From Sipunculus nudus (Eukaryota > Annelida > Sipuncula > Golfingiida > Sipunculidae): a stretch of 64,000 nt of DNA. The notes beneath the pieces are model-generated. The model was not told the DNA's origin. It worked only from the letters and a program-made list of their open reading frames with translations, and searched no databases. Below, one piece after another: positions 8,676 to 18,016 of this stretch (position 1 is the first letter of the stretch; every line of letters starts with the position of its first letter). The stretch covers positions 483,001 through 547,000 of the forward strand of contig JAPPUL010000084.1 of NCBI GenBank assembly GCA_026874595.1, given 5' to 3'. The translations under genes and the position numbers were made by a program.

Positions 8676-9824
8676 ATGAATATTTATTTAGATTATAATG
8701 CAACCACACCTATTCATCCTGATGTCAAAAAGGTCTTAATAGATTCATTAAATATTTATGGCAACCCTTCAAGCCTTCATGACATTGGCAAACAGGCTCT
8801 CTTTAAAATAGAGGAAACCAGAGTTAACATTAAACAATTTATTAACGCAAGGACTAAGGACCAAATTATATTTACAGCATCTGCCACCGAGGCTAACAAT
8901 ATCATTATTAAAGGGCTTTTATTAAAATACATAAATGAAACTAAAAAACCTCATCTAATAACATCCTCTATAGAACATCCTTCTGTATTAAATACTTTTA
9001 AGTATCTTGAACAATTAGGCTTCCCTGTCACATTTGTAAATGTCAACAAAAACGGTATTGTTGACTTAGTTCAACTTGAAAACTCTATACAGCAAAATAC
9101 TAAGCTTATCTCTATACATCTTGCTAATAACGAAATCGGTACTATACAGCCTATTAAACAAATTATTGCTATTGCCAAAAAATACAATATCTTAGTACAT
9201 AGCGATGCGGTGCAGGGACTTGGTAAAATTAAAATCGATGTTAAAGACTTACAAGTTGACTTTATGAGCTTCTCTTCTCACAAGGTTTATGGGCCTAAGG
9301 GCCTTGGCTTTTTCTTTGCTAATAAAAAACGTCTATTATCTCCTATAATGCAAGGCGGTGGACATGAGTTTAATATTCGATCTGGTACCGAAAATACTAT
9401 CGCTATAATTGCATTTGATAAATGTATTTCTTTACTTTCTAACAATATGGACCCAGTCAACAAAAGAATAAAAGTATTAAGAGATTTATTAGAAGAAGGT
9501 ATTATAGACGTATTCCCCAAAGCTCGTATAAACGGTGATAGGACTTTACGATTACCTAACACCATTAGTGCAAGTTTCTACCCCATCGAAGCTAATGCCA
9601 TTATGCTTTCTTTAAATGCTCATGGTGTTTATGTTTCAACAGGTTCTGCTTGTTCTAGCAAGCAGCAAAGTTCTTATGTTTTAAAAGCTCTTGACAAGCA
9701 AAATGATGACTTCATTCACAATGCTATTAGATTTAGTTTGGGCTATGATACTTCTAAAGAGCATATCCTTTATACTATTAAAACCCTTTCTAAGACTATT
9801 AAAGAACTTCAACAGTTTATATGA
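8676..9824 (+). CDS. Cysteine desulfurase (NifS/IscS family)
   Basis: A PLP-dependent class V aminotransferase-fold enzyme of 382 residues that takes sulfur from cysteine for Fe-S clusters and thiolated tRNA. Seen motifs: N-terminal YLDYNATTPIHP, EATEANN-like SATEANNIIIKG, the PLP lysine in SFSSHKVYGPKG, RSGTENT, and the persulfide cysteine in STGSACSS. The catalytic-loop length suggests the group I (NifS/IscS) type. No iscU or nifU follows, so it may serve tRNA thiolation or a distant scaffold. It is convergent with rpmE, 32 bp away. Third-position pyrimidine-rich codons fit other plus-strand genes in this block. Confidence 0.93.
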   Translation: MNIYLDYNATTPIHPDVKKVLIDSLNIYGNPSSLHDIGKQALFKIEETRVNIKQFINARTKDQIIFTASATEANNIIIKGLLLKYINETKKPHLITSSIEHPSVLNTFKYLEQLGFPVTFVNVNKNGIVDLVQLENSIQQNTKLISIHLANNEIGTIQPIKQIIAIAKKYNILVHSDAVQGLGKIKIDVKDLQVDFMSFSSHKVYGPKGLGFFFANKKRLLSPIMQGGGHEFNIRSGTENTIAIIAFDKCISLLSNNMDPVNKRIKVLRDLLEEGIIDVFPKARINGDRTLRLPNTISASFYPIEANAIMLSLNAHGVYVSTGSACSSKQQSSYVLKALDKQNDDFIHNAIRFSLGYDTSKEHILYTIKTLSKTIKELQQFI

Positions 9825-9856
9825 TGCCTCTAAGCGACTATCCTCTCCTACTAAGG

Positions 9857-10057
9857 CTACTTTAATTTGTACTTTTTATTGAACTTTTCAACTCGTCCGG
9901 CACTATCTACTATCTTTTGCTTGCCTGTATAAAACGGATGGCAGTTTGAACATATTTCTACAGTAAGACTTTCAACCGTAGAACCTGTATGTATTTCATT
10001 GCCGCAGGCGCACTTTATTACTGCTTCATAATATCTTGGATGTCCTTCTTTCTTCAT
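9857..10057 (-). CDS. rpmE: Ribosomal protein bL31 (zinc form)
   Basis: A 66-residue bL31 with the zinc-type cysteine set (CAC near residues 16-18, then CSNC), plus [20 protein letters not shown], the family signature. GGGAG lies 8 bases before the ATG. It follows rho on the same strand by 51 bp, an arrangement seen in many bacteria. Confidence 0.96.
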   Translation of the reverse strand: MKKEGHPRYYEAVIKCACGNEIHTGSTVESLTVEICSNCHPFYTGKQKIVDSAGRVEKFNKKYKLK

Positions 10058-10108
10058 TATTTATTTGCTCCCTTATCTATTTACTTTTATATTTTATATG
10101 CGTTTATC

Positions 10109-11560
10109 CTACCCATTACTCATAGACTTAAGAAACAAACTGTTATCCTTAGTTTTACCCATCTTCTCAAGCAACAATTCCATAGTTTCTATATTCGTCA
10201 TAGAATTAAACACTTGTCTTAATATCCACATCTTTTGTATCTCTTCCTCGCTTAACAACAATTCCTCTTTTCGGGTTCCACTCTTTTTTATGTCTATTGC
10301 AGGGAAAAGCCGCCTTTCTACCATCTTCCTATCTAAATGCACTTCCATATTACCAGTTCCCTTAAACTCTTCGAATATTACCTCATCCATACGGCTACCT
10401 GTATCTATAAGCGCCGTTGCAAGTATCGTAAGACTACCCCCTTCTTCTGTATTTCGTGCCGCGCCAAAAAATCTCTTTGGCTTTTGTAATGCATTAGAAT
10501 CAACCCCTCCCGACAACACCTTCCCGCTCGTTGGTACCACCTGATTATACGCCCTGGCCAAGCGAGTTATACTGTCAAGCAATATTACCACATCCTTCTT
10601 ATGCTCAACAAGCCGTTTTGCCTTGTCCAGCACCATCTCTGCTACTTGTACGTGCCTTTGGGCAGGTTCGTCAAATGTTGAACTTATTACCTCTCCCTTT
10701 ACCGTTCTTTGCATATCTGTTACTTCCTCTGGCCTCTCGTCTATCAGCAACACCATAAGTATTACTTCAGGGTGATTCGCTGTTATGGCATTTGCAAACT
10801 CTTGTAAGAAGATTGTTTTCCCCGTCCTTGGCGGTGCTACTATTAAACCTCGCTGCCCTTTCCCTATAGGTACCAATAAATTCACTATCCTTGTTGAGAA
10901 TTTCTCCGTCTGCCACTCTAGATTAAGTCTTGATTGCGGATACAATGGCGTTAGATTATCAAATAGTATTCGTTGATTTACTGTCTCGGGACTATCAAAA
11001 TTTACTTGCTCAACTCGGAGTAATGCAAAAAACCTTTCATTATCTTTTGGCGGCCTTACTTGTCCTGCTACTGTATCTCCCGTCTTAAGTCCAAATAGCT
11101 TTATCTGCGACGGCGATATATATATATCATCCGGACTTGATAAATAATTATAAGTCGGAGACCTCAAAAAACCATACCCTTCTTGTAAAACATCTAATAC
11201 TCCACTTGCAAATAATGCTCCGTCTCGCTTCGTCTGCGCTTCTAATATTGCGTATATTAAATCCTGTTTTGTCTTTGTATTTATTCCCTCAACTCCCAAA
11301 ACTCGTCCAAGTTGTGTTAGCTCTGATATTGTCTTTTTTCCGATTTCTGATATGTCTAACTTTTCTGGTAGATAGTTTGAGCCCTGCCCCCCAACATGCC
11401 CACTCTTCTTTACCCGTGCCACCCGATTTGTCACCTTTACACTCTCCTTCTCTTTCCCTTCCTTCCCTACATCTTCTTTTCCTACACTCTGTCTTAATGA
11501 ATTTGAATTGTGACGTGCCCCCCCACCATACCGTTTCCCTTCTACATTACGATTGTCCAT
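10109..11560 (-). CDS. rho: Transcription termination factor Rho
   Basis: A hexameric RNA helicase of 483 residues. A basic, low-complexity N-terminal extension of about 65 residues precedes the Rho N domain ([19 protein letters not shown]), the cold-shock-like RNA-binding domain ([25 protein letters not shown]) and the ATPase core with Walker A APPRTGKT, Walker [16 protein letters not shown] and the Q/R loops. It terminates untranslated transcripts. AAGGAAAGG just upstream lies inside the end of the preceding 89-codon frame, suggesting translational coupling. rpmE follows. Confidence 0.97.
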   Translation of the reverse strand: MDNRNVEGKRYGGGARHNSNSLRQSVGKEDVGKEGKEKESVKVTNRVARVKKSGHVGGQGSNYLPEKLDISEIGKKTISELTQLGRVLGVEGINTKTKQDLIYAILEAQTKRDGALFASGVLDVLQEGYGFLRSPTYNYLSSPDDIYISPSQIKLFGLKTGDTVAGQVRPPKDNERFFALLRVEQVNFDSPETVNQRILFDNLTPLYPQSRLNLEWQTEKFSTRIVNLLVPIGKGQRGLIVAPPRTGKTIFLQEFANAITANHPEVILMVLLIDERPEEVTDMQRTVKGEVISSTFDEPAQRHVQVAEMVLDKAKRLVEHKKDVVILLDSITRLARAYNQVVPTSGKVLSGGVDSNALQKPKRFFGAARNTEEGGSLTILATALIDTGSRMDEVIFEEFKGTGNMEVHLDRKMVERRLFPAIDIKKSGTRKEELLLSEEEIQKMWILRQVFNSMTNIETMELLLEKMGKTKDNSLFLKSMSNG

Positions 11561-11563
11561 ATT

Positions 11564-11833
11564 CTACCTTTCCTTATTTTCTCTTTTGTTTTTATTTAAA
11601 TTACGCTTAATGTTCTTTATAGCTTTTACTATACTCTTATGCTTGTTTGATTTTATTAACTGCAGCCTTTTTATATATAACCCACATATTCTAACTATGC
11701 TAACAAGACGATTAAACCTCGCCAATACCCCTCTACATATTAGCACAATCGCCTTTATATCCACTATCTGATTTATATTATATTTATGAAGATTCCTATT
11801 TGATAACGAAAGCCTTGTTCCTCTTTTTATCAC
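11564..11833 (-). CDS. Small basic protein of unknown function upstream of rho
   Basis: An 89-codon frame starting at GTG, rich in Arg, Lys, Ile and Asn, with no recognised domain; a hydrophobic stretch around IVLICRGVLARFNRLVSIV is too charged for a clear membrane helix. It ends 3 bases before the rho start and contains the rho ribosome-binding site, and its purine-rich third positions match real minus-strand genes of this block, which argues that it is translated. It could instead be a chance frame in a rho leader. Role unknown. Confidence 0.45.
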   Translation of the reverse strand: MIKRGTRLSLSNRNLHKYNINQIVDIKAIVLICRGVLARFNRLVSIVRICGLYIKRLQLIKSNKHKSIVKAIKNIKRNLNKNKRENKER

Positions 11834-11854
11834 ACGCCCCCATCTAAGCGTTAT

Positions 11855-12874
11855 CTAACTATAATCTTTTTTCCCTATTATGACAATGGTTTTCTCAAAA
11901 ATTCTTTTGTATATTTTAAGCTTTTCAAGGACTTCATACTCTAGTAAATCACATAATAACACTATGTCCTTCTTTATTAAACTCTGTGATATCTCTTCTA
12001 AAAGATCACCAAATCCCTTGTTCACTTCTTCCAAACCATCAAACTCACAATCTCTATCTAATTCTCCATTAAGCCCCACAAGCTTATCTGATACTACTAA
12101 ATCATTTAATAAACTTTCCATGAAATATAATAAGTTCTTTATTTCAAGATATCCTTGTGCCTCCCCTCCAGTGTGTAGTGTATAACCTATTTGAGGGATT
12201 AGCTCTATAAACGAACATAGTGTCTCAACTATATCATTTAACACCTTTTTTACTATTAATACATTTTCTTTGTCTATTTTATCTGCTTTATAAAAATATA
12301 CTCGCTGTACTATCTTCGGTAAATAGTTTAATAAGAATTCTAAATTCTTCTTTACCTTTAAGTCCAAAAGCTCCTTGAATACTATAGGATTATATTTATA
12401 GCTTTCAAGCTCTACTATTAATACGTTATTCTTTGATACAATTTCTGACAGCGACTTCTCTTTGTCAAATAATAAATCTACCTTTATTTGCAGTATCCGG
12501 GCACTATTTAAAAGAACGTCGTTTATCCATTTTAAACCCTCTATTATCTCATCTTTATTTGTTGGACTTAGATAAATCTCCTCTTTTGTCTCGTTTTTAA
12601 ACCTTTTTATATAGTCTTCAAGCTCTACTAATAAATTCAGGGCATAGTCTCCATGTCCTACTGTGCTTATTTCAAGCTTATTTGTGCCTTCTATTAACCT
12701 CCCCTTCAAACCCTCTTTATCTGTTGTATATAATGAATCCCCATCCGCCTCGATACGCTCTATAAGCTTACTTTCCTTCAATAACCAGTCCTCTAAATAT
12801 TCTACCACCTCAAGCAAATTCTTCTCCGCCTCTATCTTATAATCTAACTTACTTCCTTCTATCAATATCTCCAT
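11855..12874 (-). CDS. Conserved-position flagellar-operon protein downstream of fliD, unknown function
   Basis: A 339-residue acidic, mostly helical protein without signal peptide or membrane segment. I do not recognise a named domain. It starts 91 bp after fliD on the same strand and is followed by the small basic frame and rho, so a role linked to flagella or motility is an inference from position only. Long Leu/Glu/Lys helices (LLEVVEYLEDWLLKES, LLDLKVKKNLEFLLNYL) suggest a coiled or bundle structure, as expected of a chaperone or adaptor. Confidence 0.7.
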   Translation of the reverse strand: MEILIEGSKLDYKIEAEKNLLEVVEYLEDWLLKESKLIERIEADGDSLYTTDKEGLKGRLIEGTNKLEISTVGHGDYALNLLVELEDYIKRFKNETKEEIYLSPTNKDEIIEGLKWINDVLLNSARILQIKVDLLFDKEKSLSEIVSKNNVLIVELESYKYNPIVFKELLDLKVKKNLEFLLNYLPKIVQRVYFYKADKIDKENVLIVKKVLNDIVETLCSFIELIPQIGYTLHTGGEAQGYLEIKNLLYFMESLLNDLVVSDKLVGLNGELDRDCEFDGLEEVNKGFGDLLEEISQSLIKKDIVLLCDLLEYEVLEKLKIYKRIFEKTIVIIGKKDYS

Positions 12875-12965
12875 ATCTTTTACTTCTCCGCTTCCTTTAA
12901 AATCCTTTCTTTATCTTTTTTCGCCTTGTCTTTTTTCGTCTTATTCTTAACAGCTTGCTTTATTC

Positions 12966-15314
12966 TTATCGGCCAAAACTCTTAAATATACCGTCAAATC
13001 TCTTTCTTGTGTCTTTTGAACGCTTCCTTATACCTTTTAGCTTCTCTATCTTTACTCGGAATTCCTTTAGCTTCTTCTCAACTCGTTTACTCTCTGCCTC
13101 TTTACGGCTTTCTAAGCGTTTTGTCTTCTCCTCTAAATTCCTAAGCCGTACCTCTATCGGCCCCAAATACGTTCGCCCATCGGCTCCTCTCATTGTTCGC
13201 TTTATATAAGATTCTAATACCTTTACTAGCTCTACTGCTATCCCGCGATCTCGTAAAGTGCTCCCCTCTTGGGCATGCGCAAATAGTTCCTTTACCTCTT
13301 TGAAATCCTCCTGTAAGATGCTTTTTAACTCAGCTTTTCTTACATATAAATAAGCTCGTTTTAAAGTGTCTGTGTCTACTACCGCGTTTACTCCCGATTG
13401 TGTGCTGCTTACTCCTATTTGACTTAAAAACTTTATCTTGTTTCTACTTAATCGCGCATAGGGTGTGCTTACCATTACTTCCCTTATTCGGCCCCTTATT
13501 GACCTAATTAGTTGTCTGTCCTCTATTACTCCCTTATAATATTCTCCCGAGAGTTTGGCATATTCTCGCTCCTCGTAACTCTTTATCTTATGTTCCTCCT
13601 CCTCCTTTAAAAGCTCTTCTAGGCTCCGCCTCGGTACGTAGGTTGTTACATTCCTTATATATAACATCACATTATTATATTCGTCTACAAACTTCTCTAT
13701 CTGCTCTACTGTAACATCATAATCCCTGTACAACCTAAGCTTGCCACCACCTTCTGTTGCGCTTTTTACCTCTAGTACTACTCCCTTTAAAAGATCTTCT
13801 ATGTTATTTCTATCACGCGTTATTAGTACCCCGTTAAACAATATTTTTGCATCTTGGGCTTGCTCTATGAAATTATATTCACCACGTCGCTTATTTTCAT
13901 AGGGATCGTATATTCTTATATTTCTTATCTCAAATCTACGATCCTTATATCCATTCTCAAGTACTAGCCCTTGTATATATTCTCCCCTCGCGTATTTTAA
14001 GCCGTCATTCTTTAATCTACTCTTTTCTATATCTATTAATATTTCTTTATAACTTTCTTTGCCTTTTGAACCCGTTATTAGACCCTTGCTGCCACCTTTA
14101 AAACCTTTTATCACATGCTTTGCAAGTATAGCATCTGCATCCTTCCCTACAAATTTAATCGATACCTCAGCCGCTTCCTCTCCCTCTTTTGTCAGCGAAG
14201 ATTTTACCCCTCTTTTTAACTTCTTTGTCTCATCTTCAAACTTTTGTATTAGTGGTTTCGTATAAAGTCTTATATGTCCAACCCGTACGCTATCTATTGC
14301 TCCTACTGCTTCCTTCTCTTCTAATCTATCTCCCGTTCCCTCCTTCTTCCCCTCCTCCTCCTTGCCCTCTTTCTTCTTCGCCTTCTCCTTCGCCTTCTCT
14401 TTTACAAGCACTCTTACCTCCCCTTTCATAACTAGACTCTCTTTATACCTTATTGGCAAAAAACTCAAAAGCAACTTACTCTCTTCATTAAGCCTAATCC
14501 CCCTTTCTCCCAATACGCTATAACTACCACCAAGTCGCTCTTTTTGCAAGTTTATAAGATTTAGGTAATCTTTCCCATTTATATCCTTTTCCTTCTTAAA
14601 AAATCCAAGCTCCTCTAAGAAACTCCTCTGTCCTTCTAATACTAAAGCGTTTTTTACTCCTGTATTCTCTCCCTCAAGTAAGAGTATCTCATATTCATCG
14701 CTTAGCTTCGTTATACTCGATTTATATAGCTTATTTGCCCTCTTTGACAAAAGCTTATCTAAATCTTCTAACGTTCCCCCTTTAAAATTTATGCTTACTT
14801 CATCATTATTGCCGCCCTTTATCTTAAATATACCTCCCGGAATACGTGCTCCCCGCTTTAGCTTTTTACTTGCTATTATATCTTTTTTCGCTATCTCTAA
14901 AACATGTATTTCGTGTTCTCCTACAGCAAGGGAGGACGGTTTTGTTGTTGCTTCAAAACTACTTGGTTTGCTGCTTTTTGACAACATCTTGTTAAATGGC
15001 GATTTTGTCGGATCGTATAACTCCTTCGCTTTCTCGTTAAATATATTAAGACGACTTTTAAACCCTTCCCATGCCTGGCTCTCTCGCTTTGTCAGAAGTA
15101 GGTTTGACTCTATAGGTTCAAGTGTACGCTCTCGCATCTTATCTTCATATTCGCTTATCTGTTTTTCATAGTCAAAATCATCTTCACCATATGAGAAGCT
15201 GGCAAATAAAAATAGTAAGAGTAATACCACTACTCGCTTTACAAGCTTTACAAACAATTCTCTTAAGCTCTTTTTAAAACTTACTTTTGGCTTTTGGCTT
15301 TTTACTTGCACCAT
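12966..15314 (-). CDS. fliD: Flagellar filament cap protein FliD with a signal-peptide-like N-terminus
   Basis: The 782-residue length is long for FliD. The N-terminal FliD_N region (residues about 45-180, with a Trp-containing helix and FKGGTLEDLDKLL) and the C-terminal FliD_C region (LRLYRDYDVTVEQIEKFVDEYN, then ISxxxGVSS-like FLSQIGVSSTQSG and a final coiled coil) fit the cap protein that helps flagellin polymerise. Unusually, residues about 20-45 read as basic-hydrophobic-small, VKRVVVLLLLFLFASFSYGED, where other FliDs have a short soluble start. A highly charged insert (KEKAKEKAKKKEGKEEEGKK) lies in the middle. It follows flaB by 292 bp on the same strand. Confidence 0.88.
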   Translation of the reverse strand: MVQVKSQKPKVSFKKSLRELFVKLVKRVVVLLLLFLFASFSYGEDDFDYEKQISEYEDKMRERTLEPIESNLLLTKRESQAWEGFKSRLNIFNEKAKELYDPTKSPFNKMLSKSSKPSSFEATTKPSSLAVGEHEIHVLEIAKKDIIASKKLKRGARIPGGIFKIKGGNNDEVSINFKGGTLEDLDKLLSKRANKLYKSSITKLSDEYEILLLEGENTGVKNALVLEGQRSFLEELGFFKKEKDINGKDYLNLINLQKERLGGSYSVLGERGIRLNEESKLLLSFLPIRYKESLVMKGEVRVLVKEKAKEKAKKKEGKEEEGKKEGTGDRLEEKEAVGAIDSVRVGHIRLYTKPLIQKFEDETKKLKRGVKSSLTKEGEEAAEVSIKFVGKDADAILAKHVIKGFKGGSKGLITGSKGKESYKEILIDIEKSRLKNDGLKYARGEYIQGLVLENGYKDRRFEIRNIRIYDPYENKRRGEYNFIEQAQDAKILFNGVLITRDRNNIEDLLKGVVLEVKSATEGGGKLRLYRDYDVTVEQIEKFVDEYNNVMLYIRNVTTYVPRRSLEELLKEEEEHKIKSYEEREYAKLSGEYYKGVIEDRQLIRSIRGRIREVMVSTPYARLSRNKIKFLSQIGVSSTQSGVNAVVDTDTLKRAYLYVRKAELKSILQEDFKEVKELFAHAQEGSTLRDRGIAVELVKVLESYIKRTMRGADGRTYLGPIEVRLRNLEEKTKRLESRKEAESKRVEKKLKEFRVKIEKLKGIRKRSKDTRKRFDGIFKSFGR

Positions 15315-15425
15315 ATTTAATTATTTATTTTGCTTCTTATTTATTTGTTCTTAAATCTCAAAGAATGTTTTTGGATTCCTTCTCTTGCTTTTCTTGCTTC
15401 TATTTCTACTTCTATTTCGTATTTC

Positions 15426-15483
15426 GGCAGGATCTTTATTTAGTATAGTATTAACTGTATTAACTATAGTATTATCTCCTGCC
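15426..15483. repeat. Inverted repeat in the flaB-fliD gap
   Basis: Arms GGCAGGA (15426-15432) and TCCTGCC (15477-15483) are perfect complements around a 44-base loop that itself contains the direct repeat GTATTAACT twice. It lies in the 292-bp gap between flaB and fliD and could shape the fliD leader or end the flaB transcript. No T tract follows on the minus strand. The remainder of the gap is T/C-rich on the plus strand and shows no gene. Confidence 0.5.
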
Positions 15484-15606
15484 CTGTTATCATAACTATT
15501 TTACTATTTTACTTATTATTTAATAATATGACAACAAGGCCTTATATTCTTACTTTAAAACGACTCTAGCTTTTTTCTTAAGCCCTTCTTAACTTCTGTT
15601 TAGCCA

Positions 15607-16467
15607 TTAGTTTAAAAGTCGCAGAACGTTTTGTGAACGACTGTTTGCATGACCAAGCATTACTGTGCTACTTTGACTTAGTATCTGTTGTCTTACAAAT
15701 TCTATTGACTCAAGAGCCATATCAGCATCCCGTATAAGAGATTCAGCCGACTGGATGCTTTCAGCTCCTACCATGTTACTTTTCATCGCATGTTCAAGAC
15801 GATTTTGGTATGCTCCAAGATCTGCTCTTTGTTTTGAGATCTTGAATAATGCCTTGTCTAAATGTATTATTGACCGGTTTGCTTTGTCTTGTGTACTTAG
15901 GTTTAAACTGCTTCCTGTTGCCGCGCCCTTAAGCCCAAGTCCTTTGGCTGTCATAGTGCCTATATATACTCGCTCTCGCTGATCCATATTACCTCCTACG
16001 TGAAACCACATACTTGCAGGCGCATTAGACAACGCCGTGCCACGAGCAAATCGTCCTGTTAACATGTTTAATGTATTAAATTGTCCGTGCGATGCTATTC
16101 TGTCGACTTCGTCTATTAATTGTTCTACTTCAGATTGAATTTGTAATCTATCTTCATCTGTATATATTCCATTTGCCGACTGAATTGCAAGTTCTCTAAG
16201 CCTATGGAGTATGTCTTGACTTGTTTGTAGATAGCCTTCTGCTGTTTGAATGAACGATATGTCGTCTGATATGTTTCTTACTGCTTGATTTAAACCACGA
16301 ATCTGCGAGCGCATCTTCTCTGATACTGCAAGCCCTGAGGCGTCATCTCCTGCACTGTTTATACGAAGCCCACTTGATAGCCGCTTTATTGTTTTGTCAA
16401 GTGCTATATTGTTTAGCTTGTAACTTCGGTAGCTGTTTATTGCACTTAGATTATGATATATTACCAT
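15607..16467 (-). CDS. flaB: Flagellin core protein FlaB
   Basis: At 286 residues this is a compact flagellin with only the conserved D0/D1 parts, as in spirochaete periplasmic flagella. The N-terminal part has [30 protein letters not shown] and [23 protein letters not shown]; the C-terminal part has [24 protein letters not shown] and a terminal QNVLRLL. There is no signal peptide, so it would be exported by the flagellar type III system. It has a strong ribosome-binding site (AAGGAGGA, 7 bases before ATG) capped by a hairpin in the leader. fliD follows. Confidence 0.97.
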   Translation of the reverse strand: MVIYHNLSAINSYRSYKLNNIALDKTIKRLSSGLRINSAGDDASGLAVSEKMRSQIRGLNQAVRNISDDISFIQTAEGYLQTSQDILHRLRELAIQSANGIYTDEDRLQIQSEVEQLIDEVDRIASHGQFNTLNMLTGRFARGTALSNAPASMWFHVGGNMDQRERVYIGTMTAKGLGLKGAATGSSLNLSTQDKANRSIIHLDKALFKISKQRADLGAYQNRLEHAMKSNMVGAESIQSAESLIRDADMALESIEFVRQQILSQSSTVMLGHANSRSQNVLRLLN

Positions 16468-16483
16468 TGAGCGTTCCTCCTTG

Positions 16484-16515
16484 AAGTAATTCTACATGCT
16501 TCCATGCAATTACTT
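16484..16515 (-). promoter_or_regulatory. flaB leader hairpin abutting the Shine-Dalgarno
   Basis: On the minus strand, arms AAGTAATT and AATTACTT pair perfectly over 8 bases, with an inner CATG/CATG pair closing a GAAG loop. The hairpin ends one base before the AAGGAGGA ribosome-binding site of flaB. GGA triplets occur at the hairpin tip and in the Shine-Dalgarno, the layout used by CsrA-type regulators of flagellin mRNA. The structure is seen; the regulator is inferred. Confidence 0.6.
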
Positions 16516-16580
16516 GTTTTTTAAAGTTCCTTATTGCTTAGATGTCTTGCCTACCCTCTGCATACATCTTTGCTCTACTC

Positions 16581-16608
16581 ACATCGACTTGCTCTTTTTA
16601 CTTCTTTA
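16581..16608 (-). promoter_or_regulatory. Weak sigma-28-like promoter for flaB
   Basis: On the minus strand, TAAA is followed after 16 bases by GTCGATGT, five of eight matches to the sigma-28 -10 element GCCGATAA (usual spacing about 15). It is about 114 bases before the flaB ATG. The match is partial, so this is a candidate only. Confidence 0.3.
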
Positions 16609-16701
16609 ATCTCAACTATAATATTTTTTAACTACTGCTTTTTTTTACTCCTTTTTCGCACCTCCACCTTCTCTATTTAATTCTAGTCCGCCTTCCGCTC
16701 C

Positions 16702-17610
16702 TCATTTTAATTCCTCCACTTTCTTACCACCTACTGCTTCCGCCTCTACTGCTTTATCCACATTCCCTTTTTCTGCTTCTTTTATATCCTCTTTTATCTC
16801 TTCTTTTATCTCTTCTTCTATCTCTACAGCTTCTTTTACATCTTCTTTTACAGCTTCCCCGCCTACCTCCTCTTTATAAGCTCCTTCTTCTTCAGTTTGA
16901 AGCTCCTTCTCCTGTGTATCTTTATTCTCTTGCTCTGGTTCGCTTTGCTCTGGTTCGCTCTCAAGACGCTTTATTTCTGCTATCATTGCCCTTCTACTCC
17001 TATAATCACGCGAAAGCTTTACATACTCTTTGTAATTCCTTAACGCCTCATCCTTATAGCCCAAACTCATGTAAGCTCTCCCTCTGTATAAATATGCATA
17101 GGCATAACTTTTATTTACAGCTAGGTAGTTTGTAAAGTCCTCTATCGCTTTTACATAGCGACCAAGACGATAGTTCGTTAAGCCTCTTATATTATATAAG
17201 TTTGTTATATAATCCGGATTGCTTTCTAACACTTCATCAAAAATCTTTAGTGCTTCCATATACCGTTTCGTATGGTAATTGCATAAGCCTATATAATATC
17301 TTATCTTTAATATTCGACGCTCACTCTTTTTTACAGAAGACCTAAGATATATATTTAAATCTGACAACGACTTCTCATAATTGCCTATCTTCAACCGCGC
17401 AACCCCTCTACCATAATACGCTGGTATATACCTTTCATCTATTGCAAGTACTTTGTTATAGGCTAATATCGCCGATGTGTAATCTCTTTGTTTTTCGTAT
17501 TCTATCCCCTGTCTCATGTATTTTCTAACTTCTATATTATACATGCCCAAGCTTAACTCAACATTTAATAAAACTATGGCAATTATTAGCAGTATCCCAA
17601 GTCTTTTCAT
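16702..17610 (-). CDS. Secreted TPR protein with acidic C-terminal tail
   Basis: An N-terminal signal peptide (MKRLGILLIIAIVLLNVELSLG) leads into at least four TPR units, residues about 25-210 (for example YTSAILAYNKVLAIDERYIP, GLTNYRLGRYVKAIEDFTNYL and GRAYMSLGYKDEALRNYKEYV). The last 90 residues are a low-complexity Glu/Lys/Val tail with repeated IKEEIKED-type units. It probably acts as a periplasmic interaction scaffold. It lies upstream of flaB on the same strand, but 234 bp separate them and flaB has its own leader, so a flagellar role is only suggested. Confidence 0.8.
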   Translation of the reverse strand: MKRLGILLIIAIVLLNVELSLGMYNIEVRKYMRQGIEYEKQRDYTSAILAYNKVLAIDERYIPAYYGRGVARLKIGNYEKSLSDLNIYLRSSVKKSERRILKIRYYIGLCNYHTKRYMEALKIFDEVLESNPDYITNLYNIRGLTNYRLGRYVKAIEDFTNYLAVNKSYAYAYLYRGRAYMSLGYKDEALRNYKEYVKLSRDYRSRRAMIAEIKRLESEPEQSEPEQENKDTQEKELQTEEEGAYKEEVGGEAVKEDVKEAVEIEEEIKEEIKEDIKEAEKGNVDKAVEAEAVGGKKVEELK

Positions 17611-18016
17611 CTTTGTCTACAAAACCCCATCTTTTTTTTTTATTTACTCCAAACTTAGCCCCACGTACAACATTCGTCAATTACTTTACTCTTTATCTAA
17701 TTAAAAATTATCTTTTTATCTTAACTTTTTCTCTTAACTTTTTCTCTTAACTTTTTATCTTAACTTTTTATCTTAACTGCATATTCTCTTTAAATTGCAA
17801 TTAGATTAAATAATATTTAGTATAGGCTTCTTTAGTTTAGCCATATTCTAATTTATTTTTGCAACTCGCTTTATTTCCATTATATTTTTATATTTTTAAT
17901 TTAGTACTTTTTTAGCTTTGATTTATTTTATAGCTTTTTTACTATTTTATTTAGTTTAGTTGCTTTATACTTTATCCTTTGTATATTAGCATTAAATTTT
18001 TATGGATAGGCGATTT
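17611..18016. other. T-rich divergent intergenic region with a 13-bp tandem array
   Basis: This 400-bp gap separates the minus-strand TPR gene from the plus-strand sppA. It contains no credible gene. It holds four full 13-bp units (TTAACTTTTTCTC or TTAACTTTTTATC) at 17721-17772 with partial copies on both sides, and long T-rich tracts up to the sppA start. Promoters for both flanking genes must lie here, but no clear -35/-10 pair can be singled out in such T-rich DNA. Confidence 0.6.
17721..17772. repeat. Four tandem 13-bp units
   Basis: Units 1-2 read TTAACTTTTTCTC and units 3-4 TTAACTTTTTATC, with partial copies at 17712-17720 and 17773-17779. They lie between divergent genes and could change promoter spacing by slippage. 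Confidence 0.9.

Noticed and set aside
12966-12973. Exact match to the sigma-28 -10 element GCCGATAA on the minus strand
   Set aside because: It coincides with the last codons of fliD and has no TAAA about 15 bases upstream, so it is more likely chance, although it lies 92 bases before the next gene.
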